From Clostridiales bacterium (GTDB lineage: Bacteria; Bacillota; Clostridia; Oscillospirales; Oscillospiraceae): a stretch of DNA of 64,000 bases. The notes below the pieces were generated by a model. It had not been told where the DNA came from, made no database searches, and saw only the letters and a program-made list of their open reading frames with translations. Below are positions 16,647-25,814 of this stretch, one piece after another; the stretch's first letter is position 1, and each line of letters opens with the position of its first letter. The DNA is taken from the NCBI GenBank assembly GCA_004557735.1, contig SFFV01000010.1, positions 1 through 64,000 of the forward strand. The letters are read 5' to 3'. A program made the position numbers and the translations under genes.

Positions 16647-16684
16647 AAGACGCAGCCGATATTCTAAGCTGCGTCTTATTTTTT
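16647..16684 (+). terminator. Terminator of the TAXI-TRAP operon
   Basis: AAGACGCAGC / GCTGCGTCTT with an 11-base loop followed by ATTTTTTTG. The remaining gap to the RND gene (16685-16773) shows no gene and no clear promoter. Confidence 0.92.
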
Positions 16685-16773
16685 GTTAAAATTCAATAAA
16701 AATTCACGCATTCCCCGGGCCGGGGTGCTATCATAAATAAGATGCTCCGGCCATTTGGAAAGGATCTTGCTCC

Positions 16774-19700
16774 ATGACCTCTTTCAGCGTGAAAAAACCG
16801 TTTACCGTGTTCGTCGCGGTGGTCGCCGTTTTGGTGTTCGGCGTGATGTCGTATGTCAAAATGACCCCCGATCTGATGCCGAACATGGACTACCCCTACG
16901 TCGTTGTGGTGACGACGTATCCGGGCGCCGCCCCGGAAGAGGTCGAGGCGGTCGTTACAAAGCCGATGGAGCAGAGCATGGCGACGCTCAACGATATCAA
17001 GACCGTGACGTCCACCTCGGCGGAGAACTATTCGATGCTTGTCCTTGAATTTGAGCAGGACACGAACATGGACAGCGCCGTGGTGGATATTCTCCAAAAA
17101 ACGCAGCTGCTCGCCGGCGGCTGGGATGACGCGGTCGGCACGCCGAGCATCGTGCGCATCAACCCGAACATGATCCCCGTGATGGTTGCGGCGGTCGATT
17201 CCTCCGAAATGGACCGCTATGAGCTCTCGCGCTTTGCCGGGGACACCGTGATCCCCGCGCTTGAGGGCACGACCGGCGTGGCGAGCGTCACGGCCGGCGG
17301 CATGATCGAGCGGACGATGACCATCGAGATCAACGAGAAAAAGCTCGACAAAATGAACGAGAAGATCGCCGACGCAATCAATGCCGCGATGGAGGACGCC
17401 CGAGCGCAGCTGGAGGATGCGCAGAAGGAGCTGGACGAAAACCGCGGCGCGGTAGAAGCCGGGACGAATCAGCTGCTCGGCGCTTCGAGCGGCATCACCG
17501 AGTCCATCAAGCAGGGCGAAGCCGATCTCGCCGATACGGTCACAGCCGCCGGAGAGAGCGCTGTAAAGCTCGCCGCGGCCCGCGCCGCCATCGACCTTTT
17601 GAAGACGCAGCTTACGGAGGCGGAGAACGCCCTTGCCGCGGCCGAGGCGCAGCTCGCCGAGACGGACGCGCGCATCGTCTCGCTCGAAGCGGACAGCGCG
17701 CTTTACGCCAAAGCGCTCGGCGAGCCTTACGACTCCATGGACGCCTCCACGTCGCTGGAGGACGCCGGGCTGGACGCGGATACGGTCGCCGCGCTCAACG
17801 CCAAAGGCTGCACCGATCTCGGCAGCGTCCGCACGCGGAACGAGCTGAACGACGTGAATCTCTCCGCGCAGCGCACCGCCCGCGCGGCGCAGGCCGTCGC
17901 CGTGGAAACGGCGCGCGTGCAGGTCGAGGAGCTGCGCACGCAGATCGCCGAGGCGGAGGAAGAATACGCCCGGCTGGAGGAGGACTCCAAACAGCAGATG
18001 GAATCGCTCGAAGCGCTGCAAAAGCAGCTTGAGGAGCTTCCCGCCGAGCTTATGGGCGGCGTGACGCAGATCTCGCTCGCCGGCGGCCAGCTCGCCGCGG
18101 CGCAGACCGCGCTCACGAGCGCGCAGGCGCAGCTCGATGCGGCGGTGCAGACGCTGGAAGATCAGCTTGCCTCCGCGCTTGACGCCGCGGATCTCCACAG
18201 CGTCCTCACGCTGGAAACGGTGAGCAGCCTCGTCGCCGCGCAGAATCTCGACATGCCCGCCGGGTATGTGTACGACGAAAAGGGCAACGGCGTCATCGTG
18301 ACCGTCGGCGACGCCATCGCCGACGGCGAAGAGCTGGAAAATCTCGTGCTGTTCGATCTCGGCATCGAGGGGCTGGACCCCATCCGCGTGTGCGACGTGG
18401 CGGACGTTGTCCGCGCCGATAACGGCAGCGAGATCTATGCCTCGCTCAACGGCAACAGCGGTCTTATCCTCATGTTTTCCAAGCAGTCGAACTACGCGAC
18501 GGCGAAGGTATCCGATAACATCCGCGCCGTCTTTGACGAGCTGAGCGCGCAGCATCCGGGGCTGACGTTTACCGCGCTCATGGACCAGGGCGATTACATT
18601 TACCTCCTGCGCGACTCGATCCTTTCGAGCCTTCTCTGGGGCGCGCTCTTCTCGGTCGTCATCCTCTTCCTCTTCCTGCGCGACTGGCGGCCCACGGTCA
18701 TCACGCTCTGCTCGATCCCGATCAGCCTGCTCTTTGCGTTCACGCTCATGTATTTCACCGGCGTTTCCGTCAACATCATGTCGCTCTCCGGTCTTTCGAT
18801 ATCGGTCGGCATGCTGGTGGATAACTCCGTCGTCGTTATCGAAAACACGTACCGCCTGCGCGCGCTCGGCGAATCGACCGTCAAGTCTGCCGTGTCCGGC
18901 GCAAGACAGGTCGGCGGCGCGATCGCGGCCTCCACGCTCACAACGATCTGCGTGTTTATCCCGATCGCGTTCGTCGAGGGCCTTACGCGCGAGCTCTTCA
19001 CCGATATGGTGCTCACGCTCGGCTACTCGCTCATCGCCAGTCTCATCGTTGCGCTCACGCTCGTCCCGGCGCTGGCAAGCCGGCTGCTCGCGCACGCGAA
19101 GCCCCAGAGCGAGACGGCGTTCACGCGCTTCATGCCGAAGTACAAAAAGTCCGTTCTCTGGGCGGTGCGGCACAAGGCCGTCACGCTGCTCACCGCGGTG
19201 GCGCTGCTTGCCGCGAGCGGCGCGGCGGTGCTCACAAGGGGCTTCACGTTCCTCCCCGATATGGAAATGGAACAGATGATGGTAACGCTCACGATGCCGG
19301 AGGGCAGCTCCTTTGCCGAGACGACCGCCGCGGCGGACGAGGCGGCGGCGCGGATGCTCGCCGTGCCGGGCGTCGAGACCGTCGGCGGCACCGTCGGCGA
19401 CAGCGCCGGATCGGGCCTTTCCCTTTCGGCCTCCGACGGCGACGTTTCGTTCTACGTCCTGCTCGAAAAGGGATATAAGGCCAGCCGCGTCGCCGGAGAG
19501 ATCAACGAGAAATGCGCCGACATGGACGCCGAAGTGAACGCGGATGCGAACTCGCTCATGTCCTCCATGATGCAGATGCTCTCCGGCAGCGGCATCACGG
19601 TGCGCGTATACTCCAACGATCTCGACGATCTGCGCGAGACCGCCGACGCCGTGGCCGGCGTGCTGCGCGGCGTGGAGGGCACGGAGAACGTCTCCGCCGG

Positions 19701-20706
19701 GGAAGAGGCGCCCACCGCCGAGCTGCATTTCACCGTGGACAAGGAAAAGGCGGCGAAGGAACAGCTCACCGTGGCGCAGGTATATATGCAGGTGGCCAAG
19801 GCGCTCGCCGGCTCGGCGGATCTCCTCGAGCTTACGGACGGCGGCGATACCTACGCCGTCAGCGTCCAGACCGCCGGGAAGGACAAGATTACGCCCGAGT
19901 ACGTCCGTTCGCTCACATTCGACGTGACGGCGAAGGACGGCACGGTGCATTCCGTCGCTCTCCGGGACATTGCGACGGTCGAGGAGACCGAAAGCCTTTC
20001 GAGCATCCGCCGTCTGAACCAGCGCCGGTATCTTGACGTGACCGCCGATATCGCCGAGGGCTGCAATGTCACGCTCGTAACGGACGCCGCCGAGGAAGCG
20101 CTCGCCTCGTTCTCCCCGGCGGACGGCACGAGCGTCGGCTTTACCGGCGAGCGCGAATCCATCGTCGAGGCGCTCAAGCAGCTCATGATCATGCTCGCGG
20201 TCGGTATTCTGCTCGTGTATCTCGTGATGGTCGCGCAGTTCCAGGATCTCAAATCGCCGTTCATCGTCATGTTCACGATCCCGCTCGCATTCACCGGCGG
20301 CTTCCTCGCGCTGCTCGTCGCGGGGATGGAGATCAGCCTGCTCTCGATGCTCGGCATGATCATGCTCGTCGGCATCATCGTGAACAACGGCATCGTGCTC
20401 GTGGACTACATCAATCAGCTGCGCATCGGCGGCATGGACCGGCGCGAGGCGATCGCGGAAGCCGCCGTCACCCGTCTGCGCCCGATCCTCATGACGAGCA
20501 TCACGACCATCCTCGGTCTCATCGTCATGGCGCTCGGCCAGAGCGAGGCGACGTCGCTCATCCAGCCGCTCGCCGTAACGTGCATCGGCGGACTGCTGTA
20601 CGCCACGCTCATGACGCTCTACGTCGTGCCGGTCATGTACGACGCGCTCTCCAAAAAGGAGCTCTACCGCGTGGACGAGGCCGACCTTGCGCTGAGCGAG
20701 AAATGA
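16774..20706 (+). CDS. RND-family efflux permease with large coiled-coil insert
   Basis: A 1310-residue AcrB/SwrC-like pump, about 270 residues longer than usual. It has the family start (VKKPFTVFVAVVAVLVFGV), porter segments (YPGAAPEEVEAVV), 12 membrane helices in two sets of six, and the duplicated large external loops. Between about residues 190 and 480 the first external loop carries a long heptad-rich stretch (for example QLEDAQKELDENR and RVQVEELRTQIAEAEEEYARL), predicted as coiled coil. In helix 4 the relay motif is GMLVDNSVVVIEN (Asp-Asn in place of Asp-Asp). No membrane-fusion or outer-membrane gene is adjacent. The coiled coil may replace a fusion protein. Substrate unknown. Confidence 0.9.
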   Translation: MTSFSVKKPFTVFVAVVAVLVFGVMSYVKMTPDLMPNMDYPYVVVVTTYPGAAPEEVEAVVTKPMEQSMATLNDIKTVTSTSAENYSMLVLEFEQDTNMDSAVVDILQKTQLLAGGWDDAVGTPSIVRINPNMIPVMVAAVDSSEMDRYELSRFAGDTVIPALEGTTGVASVTAGGMIERTMTIEINEKKLDKMNEKIADAINAAMEDARAQLEDAQKELDENRGAVEAGTNQLLGASSGITESIKQGEADLADTVTAAGESAVKLAAARAAIDLLKTQLTEAENALAAAEAQLAETDARIVSLEADSALYAKALGEPYDSMDASTSLEDAGLDADTVAALNAKGCTDLGSVRTRNELNDVNLSAQRTARAAQAVAVETARVQVEELRTQIAEAEEEYARLEEDSKQQMESLEALQKQLEELPAELMGGVTQISLAGGQLAAAQTALTSAQAQLDAAVQTLEDQLASALDAADLHSVLTLETVSSLVAAQNLDMPAGYVYDEKGNGVIVTVGDAIADGEELENLVLFDLGIEGLDPIRVCDVADVVRADNGSEIYASLNGNSGLILMFSKQSNYATAKVSDNIRAVFDELSAQHPGLTFTALMDQGDYIYLLRDSILSSLLWGALFSVVILFLFLRDWRPTVITLCSIPISLLFAFTLMYFTGVSVNIMSLSGLSISVGMLVDNSVVVIENTYRLRALGESTVKSAVSGARQVGGAIAASTLTTICVFIPIAFVEGLTRELFTDMVLTLGYSLIASLIVALTLVPALASRLLAHAKPQSETAFTRFMPKYKKSVLWAVRHKAVTLLTAVALLAASGAAVLTRGFTFLPDMEMEQMMVTLTMPEGSSFAETTAAADEAAARMLAVPGVETVGGTVGDSAGSGLSLSASDGDVSFYVLLEKGYKASRVAGEINEKCADMDAEVNADANSLMSSMMQMLSGSGITVRVYSNDLDDLRETADAVAGVLRGVEGTENVSAGEEAPTAELHFTVDKEKAAKEQLTVAQVYMQVAKALAGSADLLELTDGGDTYAVSVQTAGKDKITPEYVRSLTFDVTAKDGTVHSVALRDIATVEETESLSSIRRLNQRRYLDVTADIAEGCNVTLVTDAAEEALASFSPADGTSVGFTGERESIVEALKQLMIMLAVGILLVYLVMVAQFQDLKSPFIVMFTIPLAFTGGFLALLVAGMEISLLSMLGMIMLVGIIVNNGIVLVDYINQLRIGGMDRREAIAEAAVTRLRPILMTSITTILGLIVMALGQSEATSLIQPLAVTCIGGLLYATLMTLYVVPVMYDALSKKELYRVDEADLALSEK

Positions 20707-20797
20707 AATTCCCGCGGAAGTCCCCGTGCTCTTGAAACCGTGGGGATTTTCGGTTAAAATGAAAAACGCAAGCGATTTCTCGGAGGAGGTCATCTCT

Positions 20798-21817
20798 ATG
20801 AACGTTCTCGTTACCGGCGGCGCCGGATACATCGGCAGCCACGCCTGCGTGGAGCTTTTGAACGCCGGACACTCGGTCGTTGTGGCGGACAATCTCGCCA
20901 ACGCCAACGCGGAGTGCCTGCGGCGCGTCGAGCGCATCACAGGAAAGACGCTCGAATTCCGCGAAATGGATCTTCTCGACCGCGCGGCCCTCAACGAGCT
21001 TTTCGACACGCACCGCTTTGACTGCGTGCTCCACTTTGCCGGGCTCAAGGCGGTGGGGGAGTCGGTGCAGCAGCCGCTGCGCTACTACAACAACAATCTC
21101 GGCACGACCATCCACCTCTGCCAGACGATGGCCGCGCACGGCGTGAAGAAGATCCTCTTCTCCTCGTCCGCAACGGTGTATTCGCCGGACAACGCCATGC
21201 CCGTGAAGGAGAGCGCCCGCACCGGCGGCTGCACGAACCCCTACGGCTGGACGAAATACATGAGCGAGCAGATCCTCACCGACACGGCGAAGGCCGATCC
21301 GGGCTGGACCGTCATGCTGCTGCGGTACTTCAACCCCGTCGGCGCGCATCCGAGCGGACTCATCGGCGAGGACCCGCGCGGCATCCCCAACAATCTGATG
21401 CCGTATATCTCCCAGACCGCCGCCGGACGGCGCGAGAAGCTGAGCGTTTTCGGCGGCGACTATCCCACGCCGGACGGCACGGGCGTGCGCGACTATCTGC
21501 ACGTCGTCGATCTCGCGCGCGGCCACGTCGCGGCGATGGACTATATGGCCGGTCATCCGGGCGTCCACGTATTCAATCTCGGCACCGGCCGCGGCTACAG
21601 CGTGCTTGACATGGTGCACGCCTTTGAGGCCGCAACGGGAAAGCGCGTCCCTTATGTGATTGCGCCGCGCCGCGCCGGAGACGTCGCCGAGGTGTACTGC
21701 GACCCCGCCAAGGCCGAGCGGGAGCTCGGCTGGAAGGCGGAATACTCGCTGGAGGACATGTGCCGCGACAGCTGGAACTGGCAGAGCAAAAACCCGAACG
21801 GGTTTGCGGCAGACTGA
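20798..21817 (+). CDS. galE: UDP-glucose 4-epimerase
   Basis: A 339-residue extended SDR enzyme that interconverts UDP-glucose and UDP-galactose. It has the Rossmann motif VTGGAGYIGS at the start, FSSSATVYS with the catalytic Ser, and YGWTK with the catalytic Tyr-Lys near residue 150, then the substrate-binding YFNPVGAHPSG. The ATG at 20798 follows GGAGGAGG; an upstream frame from 20726 has no ribosome site. glyA follows 46 bp on. It may supply UDP-Gal or UDP-GalNAc for surface glycans. Confidence 0.95.
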   Translation: MNVLVTGGAGYIGSHACVELLNAGHSVVVADNLANANAECLRRVERITGKTLEFREMDLLDRAALNELFDTHRFDCVLHFAGLKAVGESVQQPLRYYNNNLGTTIHLCQTMAAHGVKKILFSSSATVYSPDNAMPVKESARTGGCTNPYGWTKYMSEQILTDTAKADPGWTVMLLRYFNPVGAHPSGLIGEDPRGIPNNLMPYISQTAAGRREKLSVFGGDYPTPDGTGVRDYLHVVDLARGHVAAMDYMAGHPGVHVFNLGTGRGYSVLDMVHAFEAATGKRVPYVIAPRRAGDVAEVYCDPAKAERELGWKAEYSLEDMCRDSWNWQSKNPNGFAAD

Positions 21818-21863
21818 CGCCGCCGCTTAACGTCCCCTTGTACGAAGGGAAAGGAGATCACCC

Positions 21864-23045
21864 ATGGAATCCAAAGTGTTTGACTATATCGGGCGCGAGC
21901 AGGCGCGGCAGAACACGACCGTCGAGCTGATCGCGAGCGAAAACTTCGTAAGCGACGCGGTTTTGCGCGCCGTCGGCTCCTGCCTCACGAACAAGTATGC
22001 CGAGGGCTACCCCGCCGAGCGCGTTTCCGGAAACCGCGGCCGCTACTACGGCGGCTGCGAGATCGTGAACGACCTTGAGGAATACTGCTGCGCCATGTGG
22101 AAAAAGGTATTCCATACCGATTACCATGTGAACGTCCAGCCGCACAGCGGCGCGAACGCGAATCTCGCGGCGTATATGAGCGTATTGCAGCCGGGCGACA
22201 CGATCCTCGCCATGTCGCTCAATAACGGCGGCCACCTGACGCACGGCTCGTCCGTCAATTTCAGCGGAAAGCTCTTCGATATGAAATTCTACGACGTGGA
22301 CGCGCAGGGCTTCATCGACTTTGCGGACGTGGAGCAAAAGGCCGCCGAATATAAGCCCCGTCTCATTCTCGCGGGCGCCTCGGCGTACAGCCGCGTCATC
22401 GATTTTGCGCGCTTTGCCGAGATCGCGAAGCGCGTGGGCGCGTACTTCATGGTGGATATGGCGCACATCGCGGGGCTCGTCGCGGCGGGAGACCATCCGT
22501 CGCCGTTCGGCCTCGCCGACATCGTCACGACCACGACGCACAAAACGCTGCGCGGGCCGCGCGGCGGCATGATCTTTTGCAGGCCGGAGCTGGCGAAGAA
22601 GGTGGACAGCGCCGTATTCCCCGGCACGCAGGGCGGGCCGCTCGAGCATGTGATCGCGGGCAAGGCCGTCGCCGCCGAGGAAGCGTGTACGGAGGAATAC
22701 CGCGAATACATCCACGCCGTCGTGCGAAACTGCCGCGCGATGTGCGGGGAGTTTCTCCGCATGGGGTACGACGTTGTGACCGGCGGCACGGACAACCACC
22801 TGTTCCTGCTCGATCTCACGAAAACGGGGCTGACCGGCAAGGCGGTGCAGGACGAGCTCGACCGCCACGGCATCACGCTCAACAAAAACTGCGTCCCGAA
22901 CGAGACCCGCTCGCCCCAGCAGACCTCCGGCGTGCGCATCGGCACCGCCGCTATGACGACGAAGGGATATAAGGAAGCGGACTTCATCGCCGTCGCGCAC
23001 CGGATCGACGCGGTGCTTCGCGAAATGCAGCAGAGCGAGACATAA
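21864..23045 (+). CDS. glyA: Serine hydroxymethyltransferase
   Basis: A 393-residue PLP enzyme of fold type I converting serine and tetrahydrofolate to glycine and methylene-THF. The active-site lysine is in TTTTHKTLRGPRGG near residue 225; LIASEN, RYYGG and HSGANAN motifs are intact. It is about 20 residues shorter than typical SHMT at the termini. AAGGAG precedes the ATG. Probably read with galE; a new promoter follows at 23076. Confidence 0.95.
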   Translation: MESKVFDYIGREQARQNTTVELIASENFVSDAVLRAVGSCLTNKYAEGYPAERVSGNRGRYYGGCEIVNDLEEYCCAMWKKVFHTDYHVNVQPHSGANANLAAYMSVLQPGDTILAMSLNNGGHLTHGSSVNFSGKLFDMKFYDVDAQGFIDFADVEQKAAEYKPRLILAGASAYSRVIDFARFAEIAKRVGAYFMVDMAHIAGLVAAGDHPSPFGLADIVTTTTHKTLRGPRGGMIFCRPELAKKVDSAVFPGTQGGPLEHVIAGKAVAAEEACTEEYREYIHAVVRNCRAMCGEFLRMGYDVVTGGTDNHLFLLDLTKTGLTGKAVQDELDRHGITLNKNCVPNETRSPQQTSGVRIGTAAMTTKGYKEADFIAVAHRIDAVLREMQQSET

Positions 23046-23075
23046 TTTCCCCTCCGGCAAATTGCAAAAAAACAG

Positions 23076-23104
23076 TTGCGGCAGCGGCGGCGATATGGTA
23101 CATT
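23076..23104 (+). promoter_or_regulatory. Promoter of the MsmK/UgpC-type ATPase gene
   Basis: TTGCGG (23076-23081), 17-bp spacer, TACATT (23099-23104). It leaves a GC-rich leader of about 178 nt with several short inverted repeats but no recognised riboswitch. Confidence 0.6.
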
Positions 23105-23288
23105 AGTGATAATGTCCGGATCGCCGCCGCTCTCCACCTACGAGCGGCGCGCGAGCCGAAGAAAGGAGTTTGTTTTCCCGCAGGATCCGCGGTGCGGCAG
23201 TGTGGAGACCTGCCGTATAGCCTCCGTACATATTTCGGCGGAGGTAAGATCCGGGCAAGCGGAGGCTCCCGGGTCAGGATCGGTACGC

Positions 23289-24458
23289 ATGGCAGAAGTA
23301 CGTCTGGTAGACATCAAGAAGATCTATCCGAATCAGGGCAGCACGAAGAAGAAAAAGGGCGACGTTCCCGAGAAGAAGCACAATCTGCAGATCACCGAAG
23401 AGGGTGTCGTTGCGGTGCAGCAGTTCTCGCTGGATATCGCCGACCGTGAATTTATCGTGCTCGTCGGCCCGTCCGGCTGCGGCAAGTCCACGACGCTGCG
23501 CATGATCGCCGGTCTCGAGGAGATCACCTCGGGCGATCTTTTCATCGACGGCAAGCGCATGAACGACGTGGCCCCCAAGGACCGCGACATCGCCATGGTA
23601 TTCCAGAACTACGCTCTTTACCCCCACATGACCGTTTACGAGAACATGGCGTTCTCGCTCAAGCTCAAGAAGCTCCCGAAGGCCGAGATCGACAAGAAGG
23701 TCCGCGAGGCCGCGGAGATCCTTGATATCACCGCCCTGCTCGACCGCAAGCCGAAGGCGCTCTCCGGCGGCCAGCGCCAGCGCGTCGCCATCGGCCGCGC
23801 CATCGTGCGCAGCCCCAAGGTGTTCCTCATGGACGAGCCTCTCTCCAACCTCGACGCCAAACTCCGCAACCAGATGCGCGCCGAGATCATCAAGCTGCGC
23901 GACAAGATCGATACCACGTTCATCTACGTCACCCACGACCAGACCGAGGCCATGACGCTTGGCGACCGCATCGTCATCATGCGCGACGGCTTCATTCAGC
24001 AGATCGGCACGCCGCAGGAAGTGTTCGATAAGCCCGCCAACCTCTTCGTCGCCGGGTTCATCGGCACGCCGCAGATGAACTTCTTCGACGCCGAGCTCAA
24101 GCGCGACGGCGACAAGTACACCGTCGAGGTCTGCGGCGAGCAGGTGAAGCTCACCGAGGACAAGCAGGCCGCGCTCCTCCGCAACGGCGTTCCGGCCGGC
24201 CCCGTGACGCTCGGCATCCGCCCGGAGCACATCGTGCTCGCAAAGACCGGCGGCATCCCCGCGCGCGTGGACGTGTCCGAAATGATGGGCTCGAGCGTGC
24301 ATCTGCATCTCACCGCCGCCGGCCACGACGCCGTCGTCATCGTCCCGACGCTCGAGCTGGACGCCATCCCGTCCTACGGCCAGCAGGTCTCTCTCGGGCT
24401 GCACGAGGACAGCATCCACCTCTTCGACCGCGAGAGCGAGAAGTCCCTGCTTCTCTGA
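23289..24458 (+). CDS. Sugar ABC transporter ATP-binding protein (UgpC/MsmK type)
   Basis: A 389-residue ATPase. Walker A is GPSGCGKSTT, the signature LSGGQRQRVAIGRA, Walker B VFLMDEPLSNLDAKLR, and the C-terminal about 130 residues form the TOBE domain typical of carbohydrate importers (VTLGIRPEHIVL). Unusual is a Lys-rich insert (GSTKKKKGDVPEKKHNLQ) near residues 15-35 before the core. No permease or binding protein is adjacent, so it probably energises several sugar importers encoded elsewhere, as MsmK does in streptococci. The start at 23289 is set by homology (MAEVRLVDIKKIYP); the ribosome site is weak. Confidence 0.9.
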   Translation: MAEVRLVDIKKIYPNQGSTKKKKGDVPEKKHNLQITEEGVVAVQQFSLDIADREFIVLVGPSGCGKSTTLRMIAGLEEITSGDLFIDGKRMNDVAPKDRDIAMVFQNYALYPHMTVYENMAFSLKLKKLPKAEIDKKVREAAEILDITALLDRKPKALSGGQRQRVAIGRAIVRSPKVFLMDEPLSNLDAKLRNQMRAEIIKLRDKIDTTFIYVTHDQTEAMTLGDRIVIMRDGFIQQIGTPQEVFDKPANLFVAGFIGTPQMNFFDAELKRDGDKYTVEVCGEQVKLTEDKQAALLRNGVPAGPVTLGIRPEHIVLAKTGGIPARVDVSEMMGSSVHLHLTAAGHDAVVIVPTLELDAIPSYGQQVSLGLHEDSIHLFDRESEKSLLL

Positions 24459-24479
24459 TCGGCCTCTTACAAAAACCCC

Positions 24480-24505
24480 GACCCGCCGGGATATCCCGGC
24501 GGGTC
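24480..24505 (+). terminator. Hairpin after the sugar ABC ATPase
   Basis: GACCCGCCGGG / CCCGGCGGGTC with an ATAT loop, 21 bp past the stop. Only a short TT follows, so termination strength is uncertain. Confidence 0.65.
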
Positions 24506-24548
24506 TTGCAATGCAAAAAACTCTGTATGATTCTCGGAGGAACCTTTT

Positions 24549-25457
24549 ATGGAAAATCCCGCGCTTATCATCATGGCCGCCGGCATGGGCAGCCGCTTCG
24601 GCGGGCTCAAGCAGATCACGCCCGTGGGCAGCAACGGCGAGATCATCATGGATTTCTCGCTGTACGACGCGTATCAGGCGGGCTTCCGCAAGGTCGTGTT
24701 CGTCATCAAAAAGGAACGCGAGGCGGATTTCCGCGCCATTGTCGGCCGTCACGCGGAGAGCCGGATGGACGTGCGGTATGTGTTCCAGTCGCCGGACGAC
24801 GTCCCGGCGTGGTTCACCGTTCCCGAAGGCCGCGAAAAACCGTGGGGCACGGCGCACGCCGTGCGCGCCTGCCGGAGCGTGATCGACGGCCCCTTCGCCG
24901 TCATCAACGCCGACGATTTTTACGGGGCGGGGGCGTTCCGCGCGCTCTACGCTTTTCTCGCCGAGCCTATGGCGGAGAGCGAAAACGCCATGGTCGGCTA
25001 CCGTATACGCAATACCGTTACCGAAAACGGCTATGTTGCGCGCGGCGTCTGCGAAACGGAAAACGGCTTTCTCACCTCGATCACCGAGCGGACGCACATC
25101 GAAAAGCGCGGCGACCACGCCGCCTACACGACCGACGGCGAGAATTATACCGATCTCCCCGGCGACACGCTCGTATCCATGAATTTCTGGGGCTTCCGGA
25201 AGCGGATGATGCGCGCGTTCGACGAGAGATTCGATGAATTTCTCCGCGAGATCCTGCCGAAAAACCCGCTCAAGGCCGAGTATTTTCTGCCGTGGGTCGC
25301 CGACAGGGAGATGCACGCGGGTCTTGCGCGCGTGCAGGTCCTGCCGTGCGAGGAGACGTGGTACGGCGTAACGTACCGCGAGGATCTCCCGCGCGTCCAG
25401 GCCGCCGTCGCGGACATGAAGGCGAAGGGCATCTACCCGGAGCGGCTGTGGGAATAA
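24549..25457 (+). CDS. Sugar-phosphate nucleotidyltransferase
   Basis: A 302-residue GT-A-like nucleotidyltransferase. The N-terminal LIIMAAGMGSRFGGLKQI is the nucleotide-binding loop, and INADDFYG near residue 118 supplies the metal-binding Asp. Related enzymes make UDP-, GDP- or CTP-linked sugars, but the sequence does not fix which one. CGGAGGA precedes the ATG at 24549. It ends just before a bidirectional terminator shared with the feo operon. Confidence 0.82.
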   Translation: MENPALIIMAAGMGSRFGGLKQITPVGSNGEIIMDFSLYDAYQAGFRKVVFVIKKEREADFRAIVGRHAESRMDVRYVFQSPDDVPAWFTVPEGREKPWGTAHAVRACRSVIDGPFAVINADDFYGAGAFRALYAFLAEPMAESENAMVGYRIRNTVTENGYVARGVCETENGFLTSITERTHIEKRGDHAAYTTDGENYTDLPGDTLVSMNFWGFRKRMMRAFDERFDEFLREILPKNPLKAEYFLPWVADREMHAGLARVQVLPCEETWYGVTYREDLPRVQAAVADMKAKGIYPERLWE

Positions 25458-25469
25458 ACCGAAATACCG

Positions 25470-25516
25470 CAAAAAAAGGAACGGCGCAGAGACCATCTGC
25501 GGCCGTTCCTTTTTTG
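25470..25516. terminator. Bidirectional terminator
   Basis: AAAAAAAGGAACGGC...GCCGTTCCTTTTTTG with an internal CGCAGA/TCTGCG stem. A-run on the left and T-run on the right, so it can stop both the nucleotidyltransferase (plus) and the feo operon (minus). Confidence 0.93.
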
Positions 25517-25576
25517 CGGCTGCCTTATTTCTTTTTCCCAAAAAGAGCGGATCTCTTCCGCCCGCAGGCCATGCCG

Positions 25577-25780
25577 TCAATCGTGCGTACGGTTTTCACC
25601 GGGACGATCTCCTCCTCCGCGGCAGGCGCCGCCCATCGGACAATGCCCGCAGTTTCCGCCGCAGGAGGACTTTCCCTGTTTTCTGTCCCGGACGAGCGAG
25701 CGCACGATGCACACGACGATCACCGCCAGCAAAAGCGCAATGACGATCGTCCCGATATTTTCCGTGATCCAGCCGGACAT
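25577..25780 (-). CDS. FeoB-associated Cys-rich membrane protein
   Basis: A 67-residue protein: one membrane helix (TIVIALLLAVIVVCIV, about residues 10-26) followed by a basic stretch and a Cys-rich tail (CGGNCGHCPMGGAC). This is the FeoB_associated family found next to feoB in Clostridia. AAGGAGG precedes the ATG at 25780, 34 bp after feoB. The cysteines may bind iron, but this is inference. Last gene of the feo operon. Confidence 0.88.
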   Translation of the reverse strand: MSGWITENIGTIVIALLLAVIVVCIVRSLVRDRKQGKSSCGGNCGHCPMGGACRGGGDRPGENRTHD

Positions 25781-25814
25781 ATTTCCTGCCTCCTTTGAGA
25801 GAATCGGTTGGGTT

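Noticed and set aside
20707..20797. Possible terminator between the RND gene and galE
   Set aside because: Only a 5-bp TCCCC/GGGGA stem with mismatches; too weak to call.
16693..21048. A 1451-codon minus-strand open frame
   Set aside because: It is antisense to the RND pump and galE, which have clear motifs; the translation is Arg/His/Asp-rich low complexity, typical of GC-rich shadow frames.
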